NCBI GenBank assembly: GCA_033002965.1
Contig: JAURVB010013270.1
Location: 1-64,000 of the forward strand
Direction of reading: 5' to 3'
Source: Piper betle
Lineage: Eukaryota; Streptophyta; Magnoliopsida; Piperales; Piperaceae
DNA: 64,000 nt
Part shown: positions 23,718-35,798 of the stretch, piece after piece
How positions within the stretch are numbered: the stretch's first letter is position 1
How the letters are laid out: each line of letters begins with the position of its first letter
Position numbers and translations under genes: made by a program
Notes under the pieces: generated by a model
The model's input: only the letters and a program-made list of their open reading frames with translations
Database searches by the model: none
What the model was told of the DNA's origin: nothing

Positions 23718-24921
23718 TGTAAAGCCCTAAAAATAATTAGGTTATCTTATTTAGGGTTTTGTAAATCTTAAAACAAAATTTAAATATTATTTAATTAAAT
23801 TAATTATCAAAAATTAATATTATATATTATCAATTATTACCTTTAGCATACTAGTATGATAGTATTTATAGATGGTTTTAAATAAGTTTTCTTTATTGAA
23901 TTTTTTGAATTTGGAGTTGTGAGTTCGAGTTGACACCTTTTTGGACTTTTCGTAATCACACAAATAGTTAATATAGTTATGTGTCATAATTTTTTTCTAT
24001 AAAATTTAATGTAGTGACTTCTTCAATTCTACAGTTATTCTTCTATATACATGAGAATTCTATTAATGTAAATAGACCATTATCTTAATTACTTGTGAGC
24101 ACATTTGGATCACAATGGGAAAACTTCAGAGAAGTTTCATTCATATTAGGATCTTGTGTTGTAGTTGTGGGTACCTCATCAAAATTCCAGGTTCGTATAA
24201 TTACTCTAAATATTATATATTCCTATTTGGAAGTCTTCGTTGGCCTGAGCCCACTTGGACCACCATGCACCGAGTGCAATAGGAGTCAAAGAATTGACCC
24301 AGTCCGACACGGGGCAGCACCATTAAAATTCTTGAAAGATTAAATACTTGCCGAAAGGGTGACAGATCAAAGTGGCATATTACCACTCATTTTGCACATG
24401 TGATACCGAGAGAGTGAGTCAATTGAAAATGTCGATACCTACAGGCCGTGGGCCACGTAGCATGTGTGCACATACATAAGATTGTAGCTGGATGGGGTTG
24501 CCGCCCCTCCCGACATAATAAAAGTTCGACATAGGCTCATATTGACTAAAAGACTCAAATTCAAATGTTGTAGAATGTAATAATTTGTTTCTTGTAATTA
24601 CATGGCTTAGTGTTGTTATCACTAACGTGGAATTGCCTCCGTAGGTGTGATCATTATGGAAAGATGGATAAAGTCGGGACAACTAAAGGACTTTGTTATT
24701 AGACTATTTTTTATATACATGTTGTACTTCTAGATTGTTTACATGACAGTGAGATTTTGGTATAGTTCATGGGACTTATATTATTCCGAGCATTTGTTAT
24801 ATTAAATTTTATGTCATGGGTTTATTTAAAATCTTGAAAATTAATAGAAAATAATTGTATGAGACACTTAGTTTTATATAGTAACACTTGGCTCGTGGCT
24901 CAGAACGGGCGGGTCGTTACA
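23718..24921 (+). mobile_element. LTR-D copy D2, complete (1204 bp)
   Basis: It runs from TGTAAAGCCC to GTCGTTACA and is flanked by the two short internal regions. It is the only full-length D LTR here and defines the family. A degenerate stem motif (GTGGAATTGCCTCCGTAGGT) lies at 24627-24646. Confidence 0.8.
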
Positions 24922-25490
24922 TGTGGTAACAAAGCTTTGTTTCCCATGGAACCATACAAATCAATCGTGACCTTGTTCGAAGTCTAAGAGTCCACTGTCC
25001 AAAGGGTAAAAAATTCTTTGATATAAGCATTCATCATTTTTTTATAGAATTAATTTTCATTATTTTAGATGGTAAGTAATTATGGGTGTGCCACTTATGT
25101 GTCATGCTAGGTGGACGTGACACTTAAACAATTGAGCGTATATAGAACGCCTCTGCAATTAGAGGTGTTATCTATGTAGTGTGGGTGGGATGAGACAACT
25201 GTGCGATATGGACGACAGTGTCATGGGACTGTGTGACCCACTTTAGCTATGCATATGAGTGGCAATGCTTAAATCAAGAAAAAAAATTTCTAAATCTTGA
25301 TTTTTCTAAAATGAATTTTTTAAGAAAATGTGAAGATATTTAAATAACTTCTATAGAGCTAGATACAAGTATACCACCGCATAAAATAAAAAAGGCCTAA
25401 GATAAGATAATAAAGAAGTTAGATAAATGAGTAATATTCTCTTATAACCATATTATATTTTTTAGCAAAAAAATTGTAGGGCTGGGAAAT
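24922..25490 (+). mobile_element. D element short internal region 2 (569 bp)
   Basis: It opens with a mutated primer site (TGGTAACAAAGC at 24924) and ends GGGCTGGGAAAT before D3. It is longer than region 1 by a segment near 25060-25200. It has no coding capacity. Confidence 0.7.
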
Positions 25491-25827
25491 TGTAAAACCT
25501 ATAAAATAATTAGGTTATCTTATTTAAGGTTTTGTAAATCTTAAAACGAATCTAAAATATTATTTAATTAAATTAATTACTAAGAATTCATATAAAAAAT
25601 TATCAATTATTACCTTTAGCATACTGGTATGATGCTATGTATAGATGGTTTTAAATAAGTTTTATTTATTGAATTTTTAGGATTTGGAGTTCTGAGTGCG
25701 AGTTGACACTCATTCGCATTAACTAAATAGTCAATTTTTTTGACTTTTCATTGTCACACAAATAGTTAAAAAGTTATGTGTGATTATGTTATTTTCTACA
25801 AAATTTAATGTATTGACTTCTTCAATT
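25491..25827 (+). mobile_element. LTR-D copy D3, 5' part only
   Basis: It starts TGTAAAACCTATAAAATAATTAGG-like sequence and follows D2 until about 25827, where LTR-C sequence takes over. The rest of this LTR is not found nearby. Confidence 0.75.
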
Positions 25828-26376
25828 AACCCGATTTCGGTTCACCTAAGAACCGGATAAAAAATGTTACAATCGAGTCGAGTCGAGTCATGTTTAATAT
25901 TGTTGGTTAGTAAGACTTAATCGATAAAATAGATCAAAATAACCCTCTTGGTGTCATGAGAATGGAAAACTTTGTCAAATAAGCATCAAAACACATCAAA
26001 TATAAATAAACGTAAGAAAGTAAATACTATATTGAGCTCAAGTGTATGTAGCGCTTATCTGCCCTCCCACCAAAGTCGACTCAAGATTTGTATGACCTAC
26101 ATATATCACATGAAAACCATTAGTATTCAATGTTACTGGTCGGAAAAATAACTAATACAATCGGGCAAATGGGTATTCCATTACCCATAAAAACTTATGA
26201 AACTTCAAGATAACCTCACACTGGGCGGTAAACAAGCATACTTAAGCAATTACCGGCTCGCATGCACGGCTCATAATCATATTCATACATACATACATGG
26301 CTTACACCTTCACACCTTCGATATCAATCGCCACAGTACTCAAGTGGTAAAACAAATAGTTAAGTTAGTGCCACAT
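25828..26376 (-). mobile_element. LTR-C copy C4, fragment
   Basis: This is the end part of an LTR-C in minus orientation (CCGATTTCGGTTCACC next to the missing terminus). It is equivalent to about 16440-16930. It is cut on the right by LTR-A copy A3 and its expected continuation is not found beyond it. It may be what is left of the 3' LTR of the rearranged second C element. Confidence 0.75.
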
Positions 26377-27514
26377 TGTAAAACCCACAATTCGAGTCAG
26401 GGTTTTCTATTCAGAACCGGCCGGTTCTACCGTTATTTTCGAGTCGAGTCAGTTTTAGAACACGTGTACTGAGCCGACGCTAGTCACGTGAATGAGCTAT
26501 GAGGGTCATGCGTACCCAAGTATATGATGATAACGTCACGAATACAGCAGAACAGAATGAGTTATCAGAATATATAAGAGTATGCCAGTTGTTTTTATTT
26601 TTATATATAGTGGATCGTAAAATTAGTTTTAAGCAGTTTACCGTGTTAGGACGTGTTACAAGCAGTTGGGTGGGTTGATAGTTCTAGAGCATATCATTAT
26701 GATGTTTTGGTGTTATTTGATTTTACGGGATTTTTCCCGATTTTTCTGGATTTGTTTAGGATTTTCTACGACTTAGTAATTATTCTTTACTCGAGCCGGA
26801 CATGACTCAAGTATTATTTACGATATTGCCACCCAGTTGTTTTTCTCACCCCGACCCATTCTTCCTCGCCCAAACCCTTCCCCAACGCCGCCCCCGTGCA
26901 GCGTCGCCGTCGCCGCTGTCGAAGCCGCCCGGCCGCCAATCGTCGCCGCCAGCTCTGCCACGACGTTGCCATGCTACCCCGACCAGGCTCGGCCACCATC
27001 GGGCAACCGTGACGCGAGAAAGCCGCACCTTTGTGCCGAGCATCCATCGCCGATCGCGCCGCCGGCAACAGTCACCGCCACGATCGAGTAGTCGCCTCGA
27101 CGTCTTCTACCCCCTAGCGACCTTCCCCGACCGGAGCGGAGGCCATCGCCGCCCAGGCCGACCGGCTCTAGCTACCCATTGCCGCCGGACCGATTTTAGC
27201 TATTTTCCGGCGAGCCACCGCCTCGGCCGACCATGTCGACGCCGTAGATGCGTCAGGCTCGCCGAGCCGGTTCCAATGATACCCAACATGACCCCATCTA
27301 GTCAGTAGATGCCGCCGGTGATTGTCGCTGGAAAACCGTTGAAGAGATGCCGAAAAACCGCCGGAAGTGCCGGAAATTTACTGAAACCTGCCGGAAAACC
27401 GCCGGAAAATTGGATTCGCTGGAATTCGCTGGATCTTCCGAGGAGTTCATCCAGTCATTCCCGATCGAATGTCGGACGCCGATAGCGCCGAATTTGAGCT
27501 CCGTGACGCGTGAC
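26377..27514 (+). mobile_element. LTR-A copy A3, 5' part, plus orientation
   Basis: It starts TGTAAAACCCACAATTCGAG and follows LTR-A in the opposite orientation to the other copies, through the GACTCAAGTATTATTTACG joint and the GC-rich module. It ends where LTR-B copy B2 begins. The remainder of A3 is absent on the far side of B2. A 168-codon frame at 26802-27308 lies in the GC-rich module and is not kept in frame in the other A copies. Confidence 0.8.
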
Positions 27515-27526
27515 TGTAAAGACCCG

Positions 27527-27528
<2 letters not shown>

Positions 27529-27567
<39 letters not shown>
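27529..27567. repeat. TA microsatellite
   Basis: An uninterrupted TA run lies just inside the start of B2 and is absent from B1 and B3. Confidence 0.85.
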
Positions 27568-27568
<1 letters not shown>

Positions 27569-27802
27569 GACGCGGTGGGATCGAACGTTGGTATCCATGA
27601 ATTTATTTAAATTATTTACCCGCTACCCGGTTAATTATTAATTACCCGGTCAAGTGGAAAGTATTAGTTAACCGGTTAAGTATTTTTACCCGGTTAAGTA
27701 AACCATACCATTTAACCGTTTAAACTAGTAAAGTGAACCGTATCACTTACCCATTTACCCGGCAACGAAGTGTGTTTTCATATACCCTAGGCCTTCTTTC
27801 AT

Positions 27803-27809
27803 TATATAA
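27803..27809 (+). promoter_or_regulatory. TATA-like box of LTR-B (B2)
   Basis: TATATAA lies about 290 bases into the LTR and is followed by GGAGAAGGAGG. In B1 the matching place reads TTTTATAAATTTTG near 32975. If real, U3 is short and the transcribed part of the LTR is more than 2 kb. Confidence 0.45.
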
Positions 27810-29055
27810 GGAGAAGGAGGGGGCGTCATTCACATAAGTCTCTTTGGACAGACGCCGGTTTCCCCTTGTTCTGGTAAGTTTCTTCCTCTCTTCTTCTTAG
27901 TTTGCATGCATACATATGATAAAAATTATAATAAACTAGATAATCATGGAAACTAAAACCTGAAATCAACAAGAAAAAGGAGAATTAAACTGGACTAGAA
28001 CCAGAAATCCACCCAGGAATGTAAATTGCTGCCGTGCAGCAATTCTTGGTTGCTTGTGATTAATTACAGCGACAAGTCATAATCTTTTGCTGATCAGTTG
28101 CTGCATCAACGTCCTTATGCATGTTGTAGTAATTATAAGTTAGATTTCATAGAATTTATGGCCAAGGATGGTAGCACGTCCTGCTGAATTGCAGCAACAG
28201 CACCATGGCGATTGTGTCACAAACAGTTGCATATAACACGCAGCAGTGTAGTGTTTCTCTTCTTCTGGGCGTTGGGTTGTTGTGCGGGAAGAAGGGGTCG
28301 CCTTGGGCGGTGCTGCTGGCCACGTCGGAGTCGCCATAGCAGCAGGTCGAGGTCGCCATGGCTGCTGGTTAGTCGCCTTGGTGGTGCAGAACAAGGTCGC
28401 CCTGGATAGTTGCTGCCAATTGGATTGCTAGGGAAGGGAAACAATTGGTGAAGGACATGATCTGGATTTGGGTCGAAGGAGAAGAGGTTGGAGTGGTTTT
28501 GGGTGGAGAAGAGAAAGGCTGACGGGAAAGAAGAAGAAGACTAGTTTTGGGTAGACTGACGGGAAAGAAGAAGAAGAAGAAGAAGAGGATGGCAGTTTTG
28601 TAATTTCTGTTTGACTCGATACGGGTTGAGTTAAAAATCATAATAATAATACCAACTCGTATTAAAATCATTAAAATAATTAATTTAAAGGGATACGAGT
28701 TAAGTGGTCAAAATAATAAATTTATAAATTATTACATGAAATTAATAAATTTCGATCAGGATAAACGGTAATTAATTAATCGGCTTATTAAAAGCGATTA
28801 ACTTAAATTGAAGAGTTATGAGGAATATTTAATAAAGACTTCACCTTTAGCATATAAAATTTATATTTGATAAATAAAATGATTATTCTTATAATAAATT
28901 CGTAAAGTAAAATAATGGATCAATAAAAGATAATCGTGTAGAAATCACGAGATAGCATAATTAATTAAATAAAGAAGTGTTGAACCTTATTGAATTAAAT
29001 AAATTAATTAATGTGGCATATATTAAATATTTAGTTGCGTGCATTTTCGACGCGA

Positions 29056-29083
29056 GTAAAATTATACTAATGTATAATTTTAT
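29056..29083 (+). promoter_or_regulatory. Conserved LTR-B hairpin (B2)
   Basis: The arms are GTAAAATTATAC and GTATAATTTTAT around loop TAAT. Only the outermost base differs from the other copies (a G:T wobble). Confidence 0.6.
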
Positions 29084-29305
29084 GCCCTCATTCATATTAG
29101 GGTTAGTGGATTACAGTCGGACGAACCCACAAGTCAGGTACGTATAATAGGTAGAACATCGTATTTTCCTTGTTGGTAGCCTAGGTCGGCCTGAGCCCAG
29201 ATTCGACTACCATGCACCGAGTGCAACCGGGGTCAATGAATTGACTCAGTCCGACACTGGGTCGTGTTATGTGCGTGAATTTTGTAATGCATCGACATTG
29301 TTTTG

Positions 29306-29875
29306 GAGTAGTGATAGCCACCCCATAAAAAGGCTACGGCCGGGGTGAGTGAGGCACAGCGATTCCTCCATCGCACTGGAGTGCAGTGATAGCCGCCCCA
29401 TAAAAAGGCTACGGCCGGGGTGTGTGAGGCACTGGCACTGGAGTGCAGTGATAGCCGCCCCATAAAAAGGCTACGGCCGGGGTGTGTGAGGCACTGGCAC
29501 TAGAGTTGGCAGTGAGAGCTTCCCCACAAACGGGGCATAGCAATCACCTGAGTGCAGTGATAGCCGCCCCACAAAAAGGCTACGGCCGGGGTGTGCAAGG
29601 CATTGGCACTGGAGTGCAGTGATAGCCTCCCCATAAAAAGGCTACGGCCGGGGTGTGCGAGGCACTGGCACTAGAATTGGTAGTGAGAGCTTCCCCACAA
29701 ACGGGGCATAGCAATCACCCGAGTGCAGTGATAGCTACCCCACAAAAAGGCTACGGCCGGGGTGTGCGAGGCACTGGCACTGGAGACGGTAGTGGTAGCC
29801 TCCCCACAAAAAAGGCTACGGCCGGGGTGTGCGGATCACAGCGGATACCTCCTCCGCATTGTTTTGGAGTATAGC
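29306..29875 (+). repeat. Minisatellite of 45-75 bp units in LTR-B (B2)
   Basis: About nine units share GCAGTGATAGCC, CCATAAAAAGGCTACGGCC and GGCACTGGCACT blocks, with a shorter variant type built on AGAGCTTCCCCACAAACG. It sits at the place where B1, B3 and B4 carry a different tandem array. Open frames through it come from the repeat. Confidence 0.85.
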
Positions 29876-29973
29876 GGAATCGCTCCACCGCATATTAAAA
29901 TAAACATAAGGAAATAGTGGAATGTACATGTTTTGTTTTATCTATTATACTACTTAGTGTTGTAATCACTAAC

Positions 29974-29989
29974 GCGGAATTGCCTCCGC
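29974..29989 (+). promoter_or_regulatory. Conserved GCGGA/TCCGC stem before AG|GT (B2)
   Basis: GCGGAATTGCCTCCGC can form a 5-bp stem with a 6-base loop and is followed by AGGT. It is preceded by ATCACTAAC. The same element is at 10199-10214 (B0), 24627 (D2), 35783-35798 (B1) and 40132-40147 (B3). Confidence 0.5.
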
Positions 29990-30226
29990 AGGTGTGCAGA
30001 TACGAGATTAGGTGATTGACATCCAGAGTATGGAGCAAAATAAATATGAGGACTCCTTTTTTTATTTAATTGAGAAATAAGTGTGGCTGCTGGGAAACGG
30101 TCCAAGACTGTGGGATCTTTATATATGTTATTATTTATAAAAAATGTTTGACATAATTACTTTACTTTTGAGTAACACCTAGCCAGTTAGGCCCACAATA
30201 TCGTGAAAAATGGCGGGTCACTAACA

Positions 30227-30769
30227 GGATTTGTCTAAAGGTCTATGTTCCCTACTATAGACCTCGGACTATGCCTAATGGATTTGTTTAAAGCACTCGA
30301 TGGTCCACGCTCATATGCGACAAAACTATCTGAGTATCTCCATACTCCAAGATCCTTACTGGTGTCATCTCTGATGACTCTGTCTCACAATGTGCACCAT
30401 GTCCTAAGGAAGGACTGATGTGGTGACATGCAAAGGATGAACAAGTGTTGCAATGTCCCCGATGCTCTAAGTACTCATGCTCACTATTTGTCTCAACTTC
30501 AACTGACTGAATATGTGAACACTCTAAGTAGTCCAAATCTCTAGCACATAAAAAGATAAGGTGTGTCTCTAAGCTTATCATGACATCCTGTGAGATTTAT
30601 ACTGGCATCCACTGAAATTATGATCTCATATCCATCTCATCATTTCTATAAACACTGAAAAAATACCAAATGAAATACTTGTCAACTTGTCTAAAGATAG
30701 CTCTACACACTTGGCTCAAAACAAAAGTCTTTCATCTCAATCGACCAAGACATGGCTCTGATACCAATT
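30227..30769 (-). mobile_element. C element (second copy): internal region next to the primer site
   Basis: This matches 19190-19780 of the first C element. It ends with an exact initiator tRNA-Met primer site on the minus strand (TGGTATCAGAGCCATG, 30751-30766), three bases from the C3 LTR end. The left end is cut by B2. No coding capacity is seen; the minus-strand frame at 30288-30581 is not kept in the first copy. Confidence 0.8.
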
Positions 30770-31839
30770 TGTAATACCCTGATTTCGGTTCACCTATGAA
30801 CTAAATCAGAAATATTATGATCGAGTTGAGTCATATTTAAAGTTGTCAGTCAGTATGATTCGATCAACGAAATACATCAAAACAACCCTCTTGGTGTCAT
30901 GCAAATGGAAGACATTGTTAAACATGCATCAAACACATCAAATATAAATAAAAACAATAAAGTAAATAACTTTGTTAGCTCTTGTGTAGCAGTTATCTGT
31001 CCTTCCACCAAAGTCGACTCAGGATTTGCAAGACCTACATATATTATATGAAAAACGTCAATAACGAGTATTACTGGTCGGAAAAATAACTAATACAAGC
31101 TGGCAAATGGGTATTCCATTACCCACATAAACTTATGAAACTTTAAAATTACCTCACACTAGACAATAAACAAACATACTTAAGCAATTGCCCGCTCATA
31201 TGTACGGCTCATAATGATATTTATACATACAATGCTTACACCCTCACACCTTCCATATAACCCACCACGGTACTCGAGTGGGCAAAGGAACAATTAAGTT
31301 AGTGCCACATATTCCGAAAATGCACTCCATTATGTAGTACCATCATACACCGCACCACCTCATGGTTTGAAGGAGTACTAGTGCGATTCATACATATCTC
31401 CATACCACTCACTCTCTTATTCGTGAAAATCCGTAAAAATGCGCATACTCATATAATAGGCTTAGGAAAGAGGCTTGTATCATATATTTCTGGAGCTTCA
31501 GTTCGAAAACCAACAAGGGATCACATCCTTGTAGTTTTATTATACATGCGTAGAAAACAAGGCTAAATGTCTCAACATCAGAGGGATCCAATAAAACACT
31601 GCCGATGCCACCCTATATATAAAACACAATAAAATTTGACATGCAAGGAGTCAAGCAGAGAGGGAGGGTCCTACAGACTTATGGTCCAAGCTCCAAGCGT
31701 ACTACACATCTACGGCGAGCTCGGACTCTGAAGCCTAATCGGAACCAACTGTTAAGTAAAATACTAATGTCTGTATATGATGCATGCTTGTGGTGTGTGT
31801 TCATATCATCAATAGATTCTAATAAAAAAGACGGCACTA

Positions 31840-32160
31840 AATAAACATATTGCTAAACACACAACACATAAATCGAGATATAATAAAGAAAATAACTAAT
31901 AACATATAATAAATAAATAAATAAATACAATCATGAATACATTGATAGATAATAAATACATAAATTCACAATTTAATAAACATAATAAGACAAATATTGA
32001 TAAATAAATATAATATTAATAATAACAAATAATCATGTAAATATTCATCATGTATGATAAACATAAAAATACAAATAAATAAATAGTAATGAATAATTAA
32101 ATAATTAAATAAAACAATAAATAAAGAAAAATCAGCATAACATCCAATCATATTAAACAA
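31840..32160. repeat. AATA-rich low-complexity zone in LTR-C (C3)
   Basis: The same position and composition as in C1 and C2, but shorter. Confidence 0.75.
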
Positions 32161-34712
32161 TGTGAATATGCATCTAAACTAATATAGAAGTTCTCAAATT
32201 ATCGAAAACAGTGGAAGAACAGACGAAAATAGTCCGAAATTGAGTTGAACCGAACTGAACCGAGTAGAACTAGACCAAACCGAACAAAACCAACTCGATC
32301 TGGGTTAACTGCTTGGCTGGGTCGACTGGGCTGGTGGGCATGAACACGGGCTTGGATTGGCGAATTTGGGCACGATCAGGCGGACACAAACACGGGCAGG
32401 CAGACGCGGTTACGGGTAGGCGGATGCGGTCGCGGGTAGGCGAACCGCGAACCCAGCAAATGGGTTGGACGGGGACAACAGTGCCCATTGCCGGAATACG
32501 CCCACGACGGCACGGCGGAGGCTGCCGTCAGTCACGATCGAAAGAGGGGAAGACGGGGATCATGATGGTGGTGATGGTCGGTGGGGTCCGGTTGTCGACT
32601 GGCTGGAAAATGCCTAAAATGTGGCGGTGTTGCTGCCACGTACGGTGACGTTGCCAGCGGCAATTGCAGCCGTGGATGTTGTCATGCGTTGTCTCAATAT
32701 GTAGATCTCAGTGAGGGGGAGCTGTGTGGGTGGTCGGATTGGCCAAATGTGCCTCCCTGGCCCCGAAAAAAGACCCAAACTGTAAAGACCGTAGAAAAAA
32801 AGTGGAAAAAAATTTTAATATATTCGACTCGGTCTGGAAAGGACCGAACGTGTTAGATTCTTTACCCGGTTAATTATTATATTTTATTATTTATCCATTT
32901 TATTATTTACCTGGTTACCTGGTTAAGTGAAATACGGGTGTTTTCACATACCCTATAGCCGTCATTTTCATTTTTATAAATTTTGAAAGAGGACATCATT
33001 TTTCACATACGGGTGTAGGGGCGTCTTCCTCACCTTAGCCACCTAGTTCTCCTCTTCCTTGCTGGTGTTTCTTCCTTGCTTGGGTATCCTTCCTATCTCC
33101 CTCTTCTTCATTTTCTTGTGTTCATATGTCTTTTTAATTGATAATAAGCTTGATAAACATGAGAATTAAAGTCTGAAATCAACAATAACAACTAAAACTA
33201 AACTAGAAAATGGAATTTCGCCATGGCCGACGGGTCTGAAGTTGGGCAATGATAGGCGACTGTAAACAAATATTTCAAGGCAGCCCTCACACCCCCGACG
33301 ATCTCTCTGGCTGCTGGGTCGAAGGGTGGCGTCGCCTTGTCCCTGGGTTCCGATGGGTGGCAGAATTTCAGTGGTTATGGGTGGAGTTGTAGTGTGCGAC
33401 GCTGTGGGAGATTCCAAACGTCCCAGCCAGTTTGCTGGCCAAAGACTCACGCCGTGCATGCTTACAGGGCTTGGCCTTGATGCTGGGTTGTCATGCAGGG
33501 AGAAGGGAAGTGTTCCCGGTGGTACTGCTGGCCAGGAGTCGCTCGCCTTGGTGCAGAACGGAGTTTGACGTGGATAGTTGCTGTAAAGCACAAGCTTTAT
33601 ACTTCCAATTGGATTGGTAGGGAAGGGAGTGAAGGACGTGGTCTGGTTTTGGGTTAAAGAGGAAGATATCAGGTCTGGTTTGGTGCAGGACGTCACCTTG
33701 GATAGCTGCTGTAAAACATGGACGTTAGGCTTCATCTTTGCCTGTTTTTATGTTGTTGTTGATGTCTTGTTGGGATGTTTATATGGTTGTTCAATTGGGT
33801 TGTTGGGGAATTGAAGGACGTGACCACTGGTGGTGCCAAGGTCTGGTCAGGCGCAAAGAAGAAGGTAGGAGAAGAGAAGATGGCCTTGGGGAAGAAGAAG
33901 AAGAAGATGGTAGTTTTGTAAATATGGGTTGACTCGATACCGACTCGAATTAAAAATAAAACTAACTCCTAATAAATCATTAAAAATAATTATTCTAATG
34001 GGTTATGGGTTAAAGATAATAAACTAACTAATTATTGGAAGAAATCGACATGGACATAAGTAATAAGAATACGGTAATGATAAACGGTCGATAATTAATC
34101 GGCACACAACAAATGACTAAATTAAATTGGACAATGATAAGTAATTTATAAAATAAATATTTTACCTTTACCATATTAAATTTAATATTAGGTAAATAAA
34201 GTTATTATTTTAATAACGAGTCAGTAATATAGAAAATGGGTTATTAAACTATAGTCGGGTAGCAATCACTAGCGTCGAACCTAAATAGCATAATGAAAAT
34301 AAATAAAGTTTGAAATTTTATTGAGTCGAATAATTTAAAATAATTGTATTAATAATATTTTTAAATTAGAATAATACAAATTATTTTAAATAATTTAATC
34401 GTATAACTTATTTAACTAAATTGCTATGAATAAGGATAGCGATTAAAGATTTAAAACCGTAAACTAAATTATCAAGATTGTGGTTAAGTAATTATCGTAT
34501 CAAAGAAAAATATGCCAATAATAGTAATTAGATATTTGTTTATAAGTTGATAATTATTTTATTATTCGTTAAGTGTTAATTATGATCTAGATAATTAATG
34601 TAAAGTAGGATTTAAATGATTATATCACATGAATAGTTTAATATTTAATATTGTTGAAATTTAATAGTGATATATATATATTAGTCATTTAGTTGCATGC
34701 ATTTCTACTTTA

Positions 34713-34740
34713 ATAAAATTATACTTATGTATAATTTTAT
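34713..34740 (+). promoter_or_regulatory. Conserved LTR-B hairpin (B1)
   Basis: Perfect 12-bp arms (ATAAAATTATAC and GTATAATTTTAT) with loop TTAT. Confidence 0.6.
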
Positions 34741-34984
34741 GTCCTCGTTCAGATTAGGATCATTGGTCACAACCGCGAGTTTGAAATATCCAAGTCCGTA
34801 TAATTATTTAAAATGTTGTATTTTCCCTTGTGGACAAACTAGTCAGCCTGAGCCCAGATTTGACCACCATGCATCGAGTGCAACCGGGGTCAAGGAATTG
34901 ACTCAGTTTGATACGGGCTACGTCCTTCATAATCCAATAATGGTCATATCAGAATGGGCCTGACAGCCATAATACAATAACTTA

Positions 34985-35700
34985 GACATGGGGGATAGGA
35001 CTCGCCAACCAATTATGGACATGGTGGATTGGACTCACTAGCCGATAACGGACATGACGGATTGGACTCGCCAGCCGGTGATGGACATGATGGACTGACC
35101 CATCAGCCAATAGAAGGACATGGTGGACAGACCCATCAGCCAATAAATTGGACATGGCAGATTGGACTCGCTAGCCAATTACGGACATGGTGGATTGGAC
35201 TCACCAGCCGATAACAGACATGGCGGATTGGACTCGCCAGCCAGTAATGGACATGATGGACTGACCCATCAGCTAATAAATTGGACATGGCGGATTGGAC
35301 TCACCAGCCAATTACGGACATGGTGGATTGGACTCGCCAGCCGGTAATGGACATGATGGACTGACCCATTAGCCAATAAATTAGACATGGTGGATTGGAC
35401 TCGCCAGCCAATTCGGACATGGCGGATTAGACTTGCCAGCCGGTAATGGACATGATGGACTGACCCATCAGCCAATAGATGGGCATGATGGACTAACCCA
35501 TCAGTCAATAGATGGACATGGTGGACTGACCCATCAGCCAACTAATGGACATGGTAGATTGAACCATCAACTAATAAATTATGGGCATGATGGACTGACC
35601 CATTAGCCAATAGATGGACATGGTGGACTGACCCATCAGCCCACTAATGGACTTGGTGGACTAAACCATCAGCTAATAAATGGACATGTTGGAATGGTCA
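34985..35700 (+). repeat. Minisatellite of about 33-35 bp units in LTR-B (B1)
   Basis: About twenty units are variants of GGACATG-(A/G)TGGA-(C/T)TG followed by (GACCCATCAGCC) or (GACTCGCCAGCC). Two unit types alternate in an irregular order. The frames reading MDSLADNGHDGLDSP-like repeats on either strand come from the array. Confidence 0.9.
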
Positions 35701-35782
35701 CAACAACCAATATTATAGATAATGATAGGGAGTTTATGAACTTGTTTTATTTAATTATACGACTTAGTGTTTAATCACTAAC

Positions 35783-35798
35783 GCGGAATTGCCTCTGC
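35783..35798 (+). promoter_or_regulatory. Conserved stem before AG|GT (B1)
   Basis: The stem is GCGGA/TCTGC, in which the changed base still pairs as a G:U wobble in RNA. It is followed by AGGT. Confidence 0.45.

Larger units (their letters stand above)
27515..30226 (+). mobile_element. LTR-B copy B2, full-length LTR without matching flanks
   Basis: It runs from TGTAAAGACCCGG to GGCGGGTCACTAACA and has the B order: AACCGGGT-like U3 DNA, TATA-like box, a GTAAGT, more GC-rich DNA (about 28140-28600), GACTCGATACGGGTTGAG, hairpin, minisatellite and the GCGGA stem. The left flank is LTR-A (GTGAC) and the right flank is C-internal DNA (GGATT), so it is not a simple solo LTR. Frames at 28140-28444 are overlapping shadows. 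Confidence 0.8.

Noticed and set aside
29306..29875. Possible CRISPR-like array
   Set aside because: Units are adjacent and variable, with no unique equal-length spacers, and lie inside a plant LTR. It is a minisatellite. The same holds for 34985-35700 and 40880-41640.
33166..33735. 189-codon minus-strand frame in B1
   Set aside because: It lies within a solo LTR, is not conserved in B2 or B3, and looks like no known domain.
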